Origin: Micrococcales bacterium
GTDB lineage: Bacteria; Actinomycetota; Actinomycetes; Actinomycetales; Dermatophilaceae
Reading direction: 5' to 3'
Assembly (NCBI GenBank): GCA_030452775.1
Contig: JAKDLQ010000094.1
Coordinates: forward strand, 1-8,380
Length of the DNA stretch: 8,380 nucleotides
Part shown: one piece after another, positions 1 through 7,029 of the stretch
Numbering within the stretch: the first letter of the stretch is position 1
Layout of the letters: each line of letters starts with the position of its first letter
Notes under the pieces: generated by a model
Database searches by the model: none
What the model saw: the letters and a program-made list of their open reading frames with translations, nothing else
Told to the model about the DNA's origin: nothing
Program-made: the position numbers and the translations under genes

Positions 1-161
1 CACTCCTGGGGGTTGGCTGGGGGGGGTGGCCTAGCGGGTGGCGGGGGGGGGGACGGTCCGTCAGATCAGTGGGAGGGTTTGGCGCAGCTGGCGGCCCAGT
101 CAGACCAAGATAACCGAAACCAGCAGTAGTCGATACGAGAAGTACCTGTTACTTTCGTGAG
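1..161. other. G-run-rich leader upstream of the TetR gene; no gene called
   Basis: The first 52 bases carry G runs of 5 (8-12), 8 (19-26), 3 (36-38) and 10 (43-52), enough for a G-quadruplex on the + strand. Frame 1 is open from base 1 to a TAG at 127-129 (42 codons). The tail of an upstream + strand gene is therefore possible, but the long glycine runs look unlike a conserved protein end and I do not call it. The minus-strand open frame here has no credible start or domain. From about 130 onward the sequence is a short leader for the TetR gene and contains the dyad described separately. Confidence 0.5.
140..154. promoter_or_regulatory. Candidate TetR operator (inverted repeat)
   Basis: The arms AAGTA (140-144) and TACTT (150-154) are perfect inverted repeats around the 5-nt spacer CCTGT. 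The flanks extend the symmetry imperfectly, with ACGA at 135-138 and TCGT at 155-158, one base out of register. The dyad ends 7 bp before the ATG at 162. That is where many TetR-family proteins bind to repress their own gene and the one downstream. The position and symmetry are seen in the sequence; binding is inferred. Confidence 0.4.
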
Positions 162-860
162 ATGGACGACACGCGGATCGCGGCGGACCGGCAATCGGGC
201 CAGGCCGCGACGGCGCGGGACGGACGCCATGCGCGGTGGGAGCATCACCGGTGGGAACGTCGCACCGCTCTCATCGACGCAATCATCCGAGCCATCCGGG
301 AGCACGGCGCCTCGGTGGGCATGGACGACATCGCGGCAACCGCCGGGACGAGCAAGACGGTCCTCTACCGCTACTTCGAGGACAAGGCCGGTGTCTACCG
401 AGCGGTCGCCGATCGGATCGATGAAAGGGTGCTGCGACACGTGGGTGCGGCGCTGGCCGGATCCAGCGCGCCGGACGGCGATCCGCGTGAGCTCATCTCC
501 TCGACCGTCGACGCCTATCTGTCGCTCGTCGAGTCGGACACCGAGGTCTACCGCTTCGTCGTCGCCCGCCCCCTCGTCGATCGGCCACTCGCCGATGACC
601 CCATCGGTGGGACGGTCACCCGGGCGACCGGCCTGCTCGAGTCCGCTCTGGGGACCGGCTGCGTCGACCCGCGCCACGCACGCGTCTGGGCGATCGCGCT
701 CGTCGGATCGGTCCAGGCAGTCGCGGACGACTGGCTCGCGGCTGCTGATCGGCTCCCCCGCGCCGAGCTCGCACAGATCCTGACCCAGCTGGCCTGGACC
801 GGGCTGGCGCCCGAGCTCGCACCCGCTGACATCTCCACGGTCGACGAGCGAGGACCGTAG
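162..860 (+). CDS. TetR/AcrR-family transcriptional regulator
   Basis: This encodes a 232-residue DNA-binding repressor of typical TetR length. After a basic, low-complexity N-terminal tail of about 33 residues comes a clear TetR helix-turn-helix at roughly residues 35-81. It shows the family pattern of a long first helix, MDDIAATAG, then SKTVLYRYFEDKAGVYRAV. The C-terminal region (about 90-225) is a helical, variable ligand-binding and dimerisation domain whose ligand cannot be read from sequence. The ATG at 162 is the first start in frame and has only a weak Shine-Dalgarno; an internal start is possible because the first 30 residues are not conserved in the family. The dyad just upstream suggests autoregulation. 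The next gene on the same strand is an acyl-CoA dehydrogenase/oxidase, so an acyl-CoA or fatty acid ligand is a reasonable inference, not a demonstrated one. Confidence 0.88.
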   Translation: MDDTRIAADRQSGQAATARDGRHARWEHHRWERRTALIDAIIRAIREHGASVGMDDIAATAGTSKTVLYRYFEDKAGVYRAVADRIDERVLRHVGAALAGSSAPDGDPRELISSTVDAYLSLVESDTEVYRFVVARPLVDRPLADDPIGGTVTRATGLLESALGTGCVDPRHARVWAIALVGSVQAVADDWLAAADRLPRAELAQILTQLAWTGLAPELAPADISTVDERGP

Positions 861-866
861 CGAGCC

Positions 867-898
867 GATGGACACAGGATGCGATGGACACAGGATGC
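867..898. repeat. Perfect 16-bp tandem duplication
   Basis: The unit GATGGACACAGGATGC occurs twice head to tail (867-882 and 883-898) without mismatch, in the gap between the TetR stop and the acyl-CoA gene. Each copy carries an ATG. Because the unit is not a multiple of three, the two ATGs fall in different frames. The second (884) is in frame with the downstream gene and gives a misleading longer start. Confidence 0.95.
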
Positions 899-913
899 CG
901 AGAGGCCGCGATC

Positions 914-920
914 GGAAGGA
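914..920 (+). promoter_or_regulatory. Strong ribosome binding site that fixes a GTG start
   Basis: GGAAGGA lies 8 nt before the GTG at 929. The alternative in-frame ATG at 884 has no purine-rich site before it and lies inside the tandem duplication. The GTG start is therefore preferred. Confidence 0.8.
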
Positions 921-928
921 CCGCACCA

Positions 929-2845
929 GTGACAGATGAACGAAGCGCCCTGACCGCCTCCCTGCGTCATCATCTCGATGGGCCCCGGCGAGCGGCCCGC
1001 GACGAGGCGCGCCGGCTCGACGGAGCGGCATTCGGGCATCCCCCGGGGCCCCTGCCGATGTCCGAGCACCGGACTCGCGTCGCCGCACAGGTGCGAGAGC
1101 TCGCCAAGGCCACCTTCCCGGCTGGAGGCTTCCCCGAGCACCAGGGCGGCACCGGCCGCTACGGGGACTCGGTGACCGCGTTCGAGATGTTCGGACACCT
1201 CGACCTGTCCCTCTTCGTCAAAGCGGGCGTGCAGTGGGGCCTCTTCGGCGGCGCGGTCTCGCTGCTCGGCCTCGAGCGTCACGACGCACTCGTGCCCCGG
1301 ATCATCAGTGGCGAGGCGCAGGGGTGCTTCGCCATGACCGAGACCGGTCATGGCAGCGACGTCCAGGGCCTGCTCACGACGGCGACCTTCGATCCCAGCG
1401 CCGATGAGATCGTCGTGCACTCCCCCGAGCCGGCGGCGCGCAAGGACTACATCGGGGGCGCCGCGAACGATGCTCAGCTCGCGGTGGTCTTCGCCCAGCT
1501 CGTCATCGGTGGCGACTCCCAGGGCGTGCACGCGCTTCTCGTGCCGATCCGGACCGATGATGGATCGCCTGCCCCCGGGGTGACCATCAGCGACTGCGGC
1601 GACAAGCTCGGCCTGCAGGGCGTCGACAACGGACGTCTCCTGTTCGACCACGTCCGCGTCCCGCGCACCAATCTGCTTGGCAGGTATGGAGACATCGCCG
1701 AGGACGGCACCTACTCGAGCCCGATCGAGAATCCGAACAGGCGCTTCTTCACCATGCTCGGAGCCCTCGTCCGAGGCCGCATCTCGGTGGCGGGCGGAGC
1801 AGGCGCCGCGGCGCGGTCCGCGCTCACCCTGGCGACACGGTATGCCGCCGAGCGCACCCAGTTCCCCGCCCCCGGCACCGGCGTGGAGCCCGTGCTGCTC
1901 GACTATCGCACCCACCAGCGTCGCCTGCTTCCCCGGATCGCGGCTGCCTACGGACTCCTCTACGCCGAGAACGAGCTCGTCGGCGCGATGGATGATGTCC
2001 TGTCCGGCCGGGTCACCGACGAGCAGGAACGGCGCCAACTCGAGACCCGGGCAGCCGGCATCAAGGTGCTGACGACGCGGCATACCACCGACACGATCCA
2101 GGAATGCCGTGAGGCGTGCGGCGGCGCCGGCTACATGTGGGCCAACCGGTTCGCCTGGCTCAAGTCGGACACCGACATCTTCACGACGTTCGAGGGCGAC
2201 AACACGGTCCTGCTCCAGCTCGTCGCCAAGGCGCTATTGGGTGAGTACGAGGACACCTTCGGCGATCTCGACACCGCAGGCATCGTTCGTTTCGGTGCTC
2301 GGCTGGCCGCCGGGACGGTGCTCGAACGCTCCGCGATGCGCGGCCTCATGCAACGGATCGTCGATGCCGCGCCGGGGCGTGAGGAGGATGTGACCTTCGC
2401 GATCCGCGGCACCCAGCTGCGGCTGCTCCGCGACCGAGAGGAGCACCTCGTCGAGACCGTGGCCCGGCGGCTGCGCCGGGCGCAGGAGCCGGACGGCGAT
2501 ACCTTCGCGGTCTTCAACAACTGCCAGGACCACCTCGTGGACGCCGCCGAAGCGCACGTCGAGCGGCTCGTCGTCGAGGCCTTCGCGGCGGCGGTCGAGG
2601 AGTGTCCGGATCCAGACGCCCAGGCCGTCCTCGTGCGTGTGTGCGACCTGCACGCCCTCACGACGATCGAGAAACACAAGGCGTGGTATGTCGAGCACGA
2701 TCGGCTCAGCCCGGCCCGGACCAAGGCCCTGACGGCATACGTCAACGACATCTGCGCGGAGCTGCGGCCCCACGCAACGATGCTCGTTGATGCTTTCGGC
2801 ATTCCCGACGCCTGGCTCACGACCGAGATGCTCGCGACCTCCTGA
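929..2845 (+). CDS. Acyl-CoA dehydrogenase/oxidase family flavoprotein
   Basis: This FAD enzyme introduces the alpha-beta double bond into an acyl-CoA, the first step of a beta-oxidation-like pathway, and is cytosolic. With the GTG start it has 638 residues, far longer than ordinary acyl-CoA dehydrogenases (about 380-400) but normal for the acyl-CoA oxidase architecture. Visible motifs are the flavin/substrate segment FAMTETGHGSD (134-144), the helical core with RYAAERTQF ending near residue 312, CGGAGYM, and TFEGDNTVLLQL. The Glu of the last motif, residue 422, is at the catalytic-base position of acyl-CoA oxidases. About 200 further helical residues match the extra C-terminal oxidase domain. 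Whether electrons go to O2 (oxidase, making H2O2) or to an electron-transfer flavoprotein cannot be decided here. The gene follows the TetR gene by 68 bp on the same strand, probably as its target. An ATG at 884 would add 15 residues but is not favoured. Confidence 0.87.
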   Translation: MTDERSALTASLRHHLDGPRRAARDEARRLDGAAFGHPPGPLPMSEHRTRVAAQVRELAKATFPAGGFPEHQGGTGRYGDSVTAFEMFGHLDLSLFVKAGVQWGLFGGAVSLLGLERHDALVPRIISGEAQGCFAMTETGHGSDVQGLLTTATFDPSADEIVVHSPEPAARKDYIGGAANDAQLAVVFAQLVIGGDSQGVHALLVPIRTDDGSPAPGVTISDCGDKLGLQGVDNGRLLFDHVRVPRTNLLGRYGDIAEDGTYSSPIENPNRRFFTMLGALVRGRISVAGGAGAAARSALTLATRYAAERTQFPAPGTGVEPVLLDYRTHQRRLLPRIAAAYGLLYAENELVGAMDDVLSGRVTDEQERRQLETRAAGIKVLTTRHTTDTIQECREACGGAGYMWANRFAWLKSDTDIFTTFEGDNTVLLQLVAKALLGEYEDTFGDLDTAGIVRFGARLAAGTVLERSAMRGLMQRIVDAAPGREEDVTFAIRGTQLRLLRDREEHLVETVARRLRRAQEPDGDTFAVFNNCQDHLVDAAEAHVERLVVEAFAAAVEECPDPDAQAVLVRVCDLHALTTIEKHKAWYVEHDRLSPARTKALTAYVNDICAELRPHATMLVDAFGIPDAWLTTEMLATS

Positions 2846-2869
2846 CGACCTCCTGACCAGCGCCCCTTC

Positions 2870-2945
2870 CCGCAACACACCGAGAAACGGGCAACCCCAA
2901 CCGGTTATAACCAGTTGGAGTTGGCGATTGCTCGGTGTGTTGCGG
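2870..2945. repeat. 76-bp near-perfect palindrome between convergent genes
   Basis: The symmetry centre lies between 2907 and 2908. The outer arms CCGCAACACACCGAG (2870-2884) and CTCGGTGTGTTGCGG (2931-2945) are perfect 15-bp inverted repeats. The inner part keeps the same centre, including GGTTATAACC at 2903-2912. In all, 32 of 38 base pairs match. The element starts 24 bp after the stop of the acyl-CoA gene and ends 46 bp from the stop of the convergent flavin-reductase-like gene. It may serve as a bidirectional terminator, although there is no clear T tract. Its size and sharp boundaries also fit a dispersed palindromic (REP- or MITE-like) repeat. Confidence 0.85.
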
Positions 2946-2974
2946 CAACGGACGACGCCCGGCAACGGACGACG
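2944..2974. repeat. 14-bp direct repeat beside the palindrome
   Basis: GGCAACGGACGACG is present at 2944-2957 and again at 2961-2974, a 17-bp period with a 3-bp spacer. The first copy overlaps the right edge of the large palindrome. The repeat fills most of the gap before the minus-strand stop codon at 2992-2994. No function is evident. Confidence 0.85.
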
Positions 2975-2991
2975 GCGCGTGCCGGTCGCCG

Positions 2992-3518
<527 letters not shown>

Positions 3519-3522
<4 letters not shown>

Positions 3523-3878
3523 GTGGGCGGCTCGTCGTCGGCGACGAGGAGCCGGTCCCCGATCGCCACCTCGCCGGTCCGCACGACCTCGGCGTAGACG
3601 CCAAGGCACTCGGTCGGCTCACGGGTCACCCGAAGGGTCGCCTCACCGAGCTTGACGGCCTTGCCCACGAGCTCGACCAGTGCGTCCGAGCCGATATCGA
3701 GGATGACGTTGGCCTTGGGATGGGTCTTGACGTAGTCGTCCGCGCAGATGAGGTGGACGGCGTGCTTCTTGGCGCGGTTGCCTCGCGGCCCGGTCTCGGT
3801 GAACTCGACCGAGTCGAGCTGTTGCCCCGGCGAGTCGGAGTCGGGATAGATGTAGAGGCTCGAGACGGTCGCGTCCAT
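3519..3878 (-). CDS. Small MOSC-domain-like protein
   Basis: The 119-residue product resembles the C-terminal half of MOSC domains, the sulfur-carrier and molybdenum-cofactor-associated beta-barrel fold. Seen are PRGNRAKKHAVHLI (31-44), then the ending TRVTREP-like segment RVTREPTECLGVYAEV with a single late Cys (C91), and GEVAIGDRL near the C-terminus. In this fold a conserved Cys is thought to carry sulfur or bind the cofactor. The protein is shorter than the usual 140-160 residues but has no visible truncation. The ATG at 3878 has no good Shine-Dalgarno, so a leaderless or internally initiated transcript is possible. It lies 77 bp downstream of the LysR gene and overlaps the flavin-reductase-like gene by 4 bp, which suggests the two act together, perhaps in reduction of an N- or S-oxide or hydroxylated compound; that role is inference only. 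Confidence 0.62.
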
Positions 3879-3929
3879 GGGGCCACGCTAGCCCGCGACC
3901 TCGCCGACCGCGACGGTCCCTCAGATCTC

Positions 3930-3967
3930 TCGCGCCCCACCCGCTCCCTCGCGCCTCACCCGCTCTC
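3930..3967. repeat. 19-bp imperfect tandem repeat over the LysR stop
   Basis: Copies at 3930-3948 and 3949-3967 match at 17 of 19 positions. The second copy contains the LysR stop codon (TGA on the minus strand, 3956-3958); in the first copy the same position is changed. This suggests a small duplication at the 3' end of the gene. Confidence 0.8.
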
Positions 3968-4885
3968 CCGCGGCGGTAGCTGCACGAGTGACGCGACCCG
4001 TTGCAGCTCACGCAGCGCCAAGGCGATCTCGGGCTGATCGGCGGTGCCGCGCCGGATACCGGTCCGGACATGACGTACGGGGCTGTCCGCCCCGCGCAGG
4101 GGGACGCGCACGAACTCCTCGCCGGCGGGAAGGCGGGCGAGCCTGGGGACCAGGGCCACGCCGAGTCCGGCTGCCACCAGGGCGGCACCGGTGTCCCACT
4201 CGATCACCTCATGGGCCTGGGCCGGAGAGAAGCCGGCTGCGGCGCAGGCGCTGAGCACGAGCTGGTGGTGCGGCCGTCCGGGACGGTCCATGATCCAGCG
4301 CTCGCCGGCGGCGTCGGCCAGCGTGGCCGAGCGTCGTTCGGCGAGGGGGTGCCCCGCCGGGACCAGCAGGTCGAGCTGGTCCTCGAGCAGAGGGTGCTGC
4401 TCGAAGCGCGGGTCCCCCGACGAGGGCAGCGGATGCGTGCCCACGACGACGACCGCGACGTCCACCTGGTCGGCGAGGAGCATCTCGAAGCAGACGGCCG
4501 GATCTGCCTCGATGATACGGACGTGCGACTCGGGGAACTCGCGCACCGCGGTGGCGGCGACGGCCGGCAGCAGGGCCGAGGCTGCGGTTGAGAATCCGGC
4601 GAGGTTGAGATGCCCCAGGCCGGTGCCCGAGCTCCTGTGCACCTCCGCCCTGATCCCCTCCCACAGCGCGAAGAGCTCGTCGCTGCGCGCGAGCAGGGTG
4701 GTCGCGGCAGTGGTCAACCGGATGCCGCGCCCCTCCTGCTCGATCAGTGGTGCGCCGACGTCGCGAGAGAGGGTGCGCAGCTGGTGCGAGACCGCCGAAG
4801 GCGTGTAGTTGAGGTCCTGCGCTGCGGCCGTGATGGTGCCGCGCTCGGCCACCACGCGAAGCACCCGGAGGCGGGGATCGATCAT
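3956..4885 (-). CDS. LysR-family transcriptional regulator
   Basis: The 309-residue product has normal LysR length and layout. An N-terminal winged helix-turn-helix (about 1-60) reads AAAQDLNYTPSAVSHQLRTL, followed by LIEQEGRGIRLT in the wing. After a linker helix, a periplasmic-binding-like effector domain (about 90-300) begins GHLNLAGFSTAAS and later contains WIMDRPGRPHHQ and GAALVAAGLGVALVP. The ATG at 4885 is chosen because LysR proteins begin a few residues before the first helix; the frame stays open far upstream, but only as antisense to the next gene. It is divergent from the demethylase operon with a short shared gap, the classic arrangement for a LysR activator and its target, with the small-molecule substrate or product as likely inducer. 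It may also be cotranscribed with the two genes downstream of it. Confidence 0.94.
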   Translation of the reverse strand: MIDPRLRVLRVVAERGTITAAAQDLNYTPSAVSHQLRTLSRDVGAPLIEQEGRGIRLTTAATTLLARSDELFALWEGIRAEVHRSSGTGLGHLNLAGFSTAASALLPAVAATAVREFPESHVRIIEADPAVCFEMLLADQVDVAVVVVGTHPLPSSGDPRFEQHPLLEDQLDLLVPAGHPLAERRSATLADAAGERWIMDRPGRPHHQLVLSACAAAGFSPAQAHEVIEWDTGAALVAAGLGVALVPRLARLPAGEEFVRVPLRGADSPVRHVRTGIRRGTADQPEIALALRELQRVASLVQLPPRESG

Positions 4886-4957
4886 GCACGATGATTGCAC
4901 GAAATACCGAAACTGTGTGTGATGGTTTTTCACGGTGGGAACGGGCACCCTGGTGGT
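4885..4957. promoter_or_regulatory. Divergent promoter/operator gap between LysR gene and demethylase operon
   Basis: On the + strand TTGCAC (4895-4900) and TGTGAT (4918-4923) are separated by 17 bp and could be -35 and -10 boxes, giving a transcript start near 4930. The 7-bp direct repeat TGCACGA at 4885-4891 and 4896-4902 has an 11-bp period, about one helical turn. The dyad GTGA-N7-TCAC spans 4919-4933. Any of these could be LysR contacts. The -10 match is only moderate, so the assignment is tentative. Confidence 0.35.
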
Positions 4958-4967
4958 GTGCACCACC
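4952..4967. repeat. Inverted repeat over the demethylase start
   Basis: GGTGGTG (4952-4958) and CACCACC (4961-4967) are perfect 7-bp arms around TG. They overlap the preferred GTG start at 4958. The repeat could act as an operator; a 2-nt loop is too tight for a clean RNA hairpin. Confidence 0.5.
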
Positions 4968-7015
4968 TGGATCCACTGCTCGAGCCCTACCGGCTCCGGC
5001 ACCTGACGCTGCGCAACCGGGTCGTCAGCACGTCCCACGAGCCGGCGTACACCGAAGACGGGATGCCCAAGGACCGCTACCGGCTCTATCACGTCGAGAA
5101 GGGCCGCGGCGGGGTCGGGCTGACGATGATCGGCGGCTCCGCGGTGGTCTCCCCCGACAGCCCGCCGGCATTCGGCAACATGCTGCTCTACAAGGACGAG
5201 GTGGTGCCGTGGCTGCGCCGGCTCACCGACGACGTCCACGAGACCGGTGCGGCCGTGATGTGCCAGGTGACCCACATGGGCAGGCGGTCCAGCAACTTCA
5301 CCGCTGACTGGCTCCCCTTGGTCTACCCCTCCAGGCTGCGCGAGGCCCAGCACCGTGCCTTCCCCAAGGTGGCCGAGGCCTGGGACGTCGACCGGATCGT
5401 CCGCGACTACGCCGACGGCGCGGCCCGCTGCCAGGCGGCCGGGCTCGACGGGATCGAGATCGAGTCCTACGGCCATCTCTTCGACTCGTGGGTCTCGCCG
5501 GCCACCAACCACCGCACCGACGCCTTCGGCGGCAGCCCGGAGCAGCGGCTGACCTTCCCGCTGCGCGTTCTCGACGCGATCCGCGCCTCCGTGGGACCAG
5601 ACTTCATCGTCGGCATCCGCATGTCGATGGACGAGGACCTGCCGGACGGCCTCGGACTCGATGACGCCGTCGCCGTGATGCGCCGCTACCTCGAGCATGG
5701 CATCGACTTCCTCTCGGTGATCAAGGGCGGCCTGGACAGCGACGCCCGGCTCGCCGCGACGATCCCGCCGATGGGGACGCCCTCGGCGCCGTTCCTCGCC
5801 TTCGCCGGGGAGGTCCGCCGACGGCTCGACGTGCCGATCATGCATGCCGCCCGCATCGGCGACGTCGCCACGGCCCGCCACGCGATCCGCGACGGCCTGC
5901 TCGACCTGGTCGGGATGACCCGCCCCCAGCTCGCCGACCCGCACCTCGTCGCCAAGCTCGCCCGCGGCGAGGAGGACCGGGTCCGGCCGTGCGTCGGCGC
6001 CAGCTATTGTCTCGACTCGATCTACGAGTCCGGTGATGCGAAGTGCATCCACAACGCGGCCACCGGGCGCGAACAGCACCTCCCACACGTCATCACCCCG
6101 ACGGTCGGGCGCCGCCGGAGCGCCGTCGTCGTCGGTGCCGGGCCCGCCGGCCTCGAGGCGGCCCGGGTGCTCGGCGAGCGGGGTCATCACGTGGTCCTCC
6201 TCGAGGCGGCTGACCGGCCGGGCGGACAGGTGTTGCTCGCCTCCTCGACCGTGCGACGACGTGACCTCATCGGGATCATCGACTGGCGGGTCGCCGAGGC
6301 GAAGCACGCCGGGGTGGAGTCTCGATACGGCGTCTATGCCGACGTCGACACCATCCGTGCCGAGTCTCCGGACGTCGTCGTCATCGCCACCGGCGGGGTG
6401 CCGGACCGATCCTTCCTCACGACCGGTGAGGAGCTGGTGCTCGACACCTGGGACGTGCTGGGCGGCATGGGGAGGGTGCGAGCAGGCGACCGCGTGCTGG
6501 TCTACGACGATCACGGCGCCGAGCCGGCCCTGGACGCGGCCGAGCAGCTCGCGTGCTTCGGTGCCGCGGTGGAGCTGGTGACCCCGGAACGCATGGTGGG
6601 TGTCGGTGTCGGCAGCGCCAACAGTCCCGCCTACCTGGCCGCCTTCGTCGAGCACGACGTCGAGACGACGCTCGCCCGCCGGCTGGTCGGCGTGCACCGC
6701 GCCGGGCCCGGTGGGGACGGCCGGCTGATCGCCACCATCGGCAGCGACTACAGCGGCACCCTCGTCGAACGCGTCGTCGACCACGTCGTCGTCGAGCACG
6801 GCACCGTCCCCAACGACGAGGTCTACCACGCCTGTGTGCCGTTCTCGACGAACCTCGGCGAGGTCGACCACGGCGCGCTCCTCGCAGGCACCGCGCAGGA
6901 CGTCAGCGCCAACCCCGCAGGTGACTTCGCCCTCTTCCGGATCGGCGATGCCGTCGCCAGCCGCAACATCCACGCTGCCGTCTACGACGCGCTGCGCCTC
7001 TGTATCACCGTGTGA
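4958..7015 (+). CDS. DgcA/StcD-like N-methyl amino acid demethylase (FMN, Fe-S, FAD/NAD domains)
   Basis: This flavoprotein of the trimethylamine dehydrogenase / Old Yellow Enzyme class is closest, from memory of the families, to dimethylglycine demethylase DgcA and N-methylproline demethylase StcD. It would oxidatively remove a methyl group from a tertiary amine, releasing formaldehyde. An FMN TIM barrel (about 1-340) begins with LTLRNRVVSTSHE and has HMGRR at 106-110, Y171/H173 near the expected substrate site and NHRTDAFGG. Next is an iron-sulfur segment with C345, C351 and C363, but Ala at 348. A Rossmann nucleotide fold follows, with G393-x-G395-x-x-G398. The C-terminus FRIGDAVASRNIHAAVYDAL is DgcA-like. 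GTG 4958 gives 685 residues, matching the roughly 680-690 of these families; ATG 4922 is an alternative. It is divergent from the LysR gene and 14 bp ahead of a Rieske oxygenase, so the two probably act in sequence. Confidence 0.9.
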   Translation: MHHLDPLLEPYRLRHLTLRNRVVSTSHEPAYTEDGMPKDRYRLYHVEKGRGGVGLTMIGGSAVVSPDSPPAFGNMLLYKDEVVPWLRRLTDDVHETGAAVMCQVTHMGRRSSNFTADWLPLVYPSRLREAQHRAFPKVAEAWDVDRIVRDYADGAARCQAAGLDGIEIESYGHLFDSWVSPATNHRTDAFGGSPEQRLTFPLRVLDAIRASVGPDFIVGIRMSMDEDLPDGLGLDDAVAVMRRYLEHGIDFLSVIKGGLDSDARLAATIPPMGTPSAPFLAFAGEVRRRLDVPIMHAARIGDVATARHAIRDGLLDLVGMTRPQLADPHLVAKLARGEEDRVRPCVGASYCLDSIYESGDAKCIHNAATGREQHLPHVITPTVGRRRSAVVVGAGPAGLEAARVLGERGHHVVLLEAADRPGGQVLLASSTVRRRDLIGIIDWRVAEAKHAGVESRYGVYADVDTIRAESPDVVVIATGGVPDRSFLTTGEELVLDTWDVLGGMGRVRAGDRVLVYDDHGAEPALDAAEQLACFGAAVELVTPERMVGVGVGSANSPAYLAAFVEHDVETTLARRLVGVHRAGPGGDGRLIATIGSDYSGTLVERVVDHVVVEHGTVPNDEVYHACVPFSTNLGEVDHGALLAGTAQDVSANPAGDFALFRIGDAVASRNIHAAVYDALRLCITV

Positions 7016-7018
7016 CCC

Positions 7019-7024
7019 AAGGAG
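7019..7024 (+). promoter_or_regulatory. Ribosome binding site of the Rieske gene
   Basis: AAGGAG ends 5 nt before the ATG at 7030. It favours that start over the in-frame GTG at 7012, which overlaps the upstream stop and has no site of its own. Confidence 0.85.
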
Positions 7025-7029
7025 CCATC

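Noticed and set aside
548..2083. A 511-codon minus-strand frame opposite the TetR and acyl-CoA genes
   Set aside because: It is antisense to two well-supported genes, with low-complexity composition and no motif.
4918..4934. CRP/FNR-like site TGTGA-TCAC in the divergent gap
   Set aside because: The spacer is 7 rather than 6 and the second half-site is incomplete; the match is likely chance or part of another operator.
4895..4957. TTG start at 4895 for the demethylase
   Set aside because: It is a rare start codon without a ribosome binding site, and it would add 21 residues outside the conserved N-terminus. GTG 4958 fits family length and iron-site numbering.
4886..6973. A 696-codon minus-strand extension upstream of the LysR ATG, giving one 1005-residue frame
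   Set aside because: It is antisense to the demethylase gene, has no domain resemblance and shows the Asp/Arg/Val/Gly-rich composition of shadow frames in high-GC DNA. LysR proteins start near 4885.
7012..7029. GTG start at 7012 for the Rieske gene
   Set aside because: ATG 7030 has AAGGAG at good spacing, whereas the GTG overlaps the preceding stop and would include the ribosome binding site as coding.
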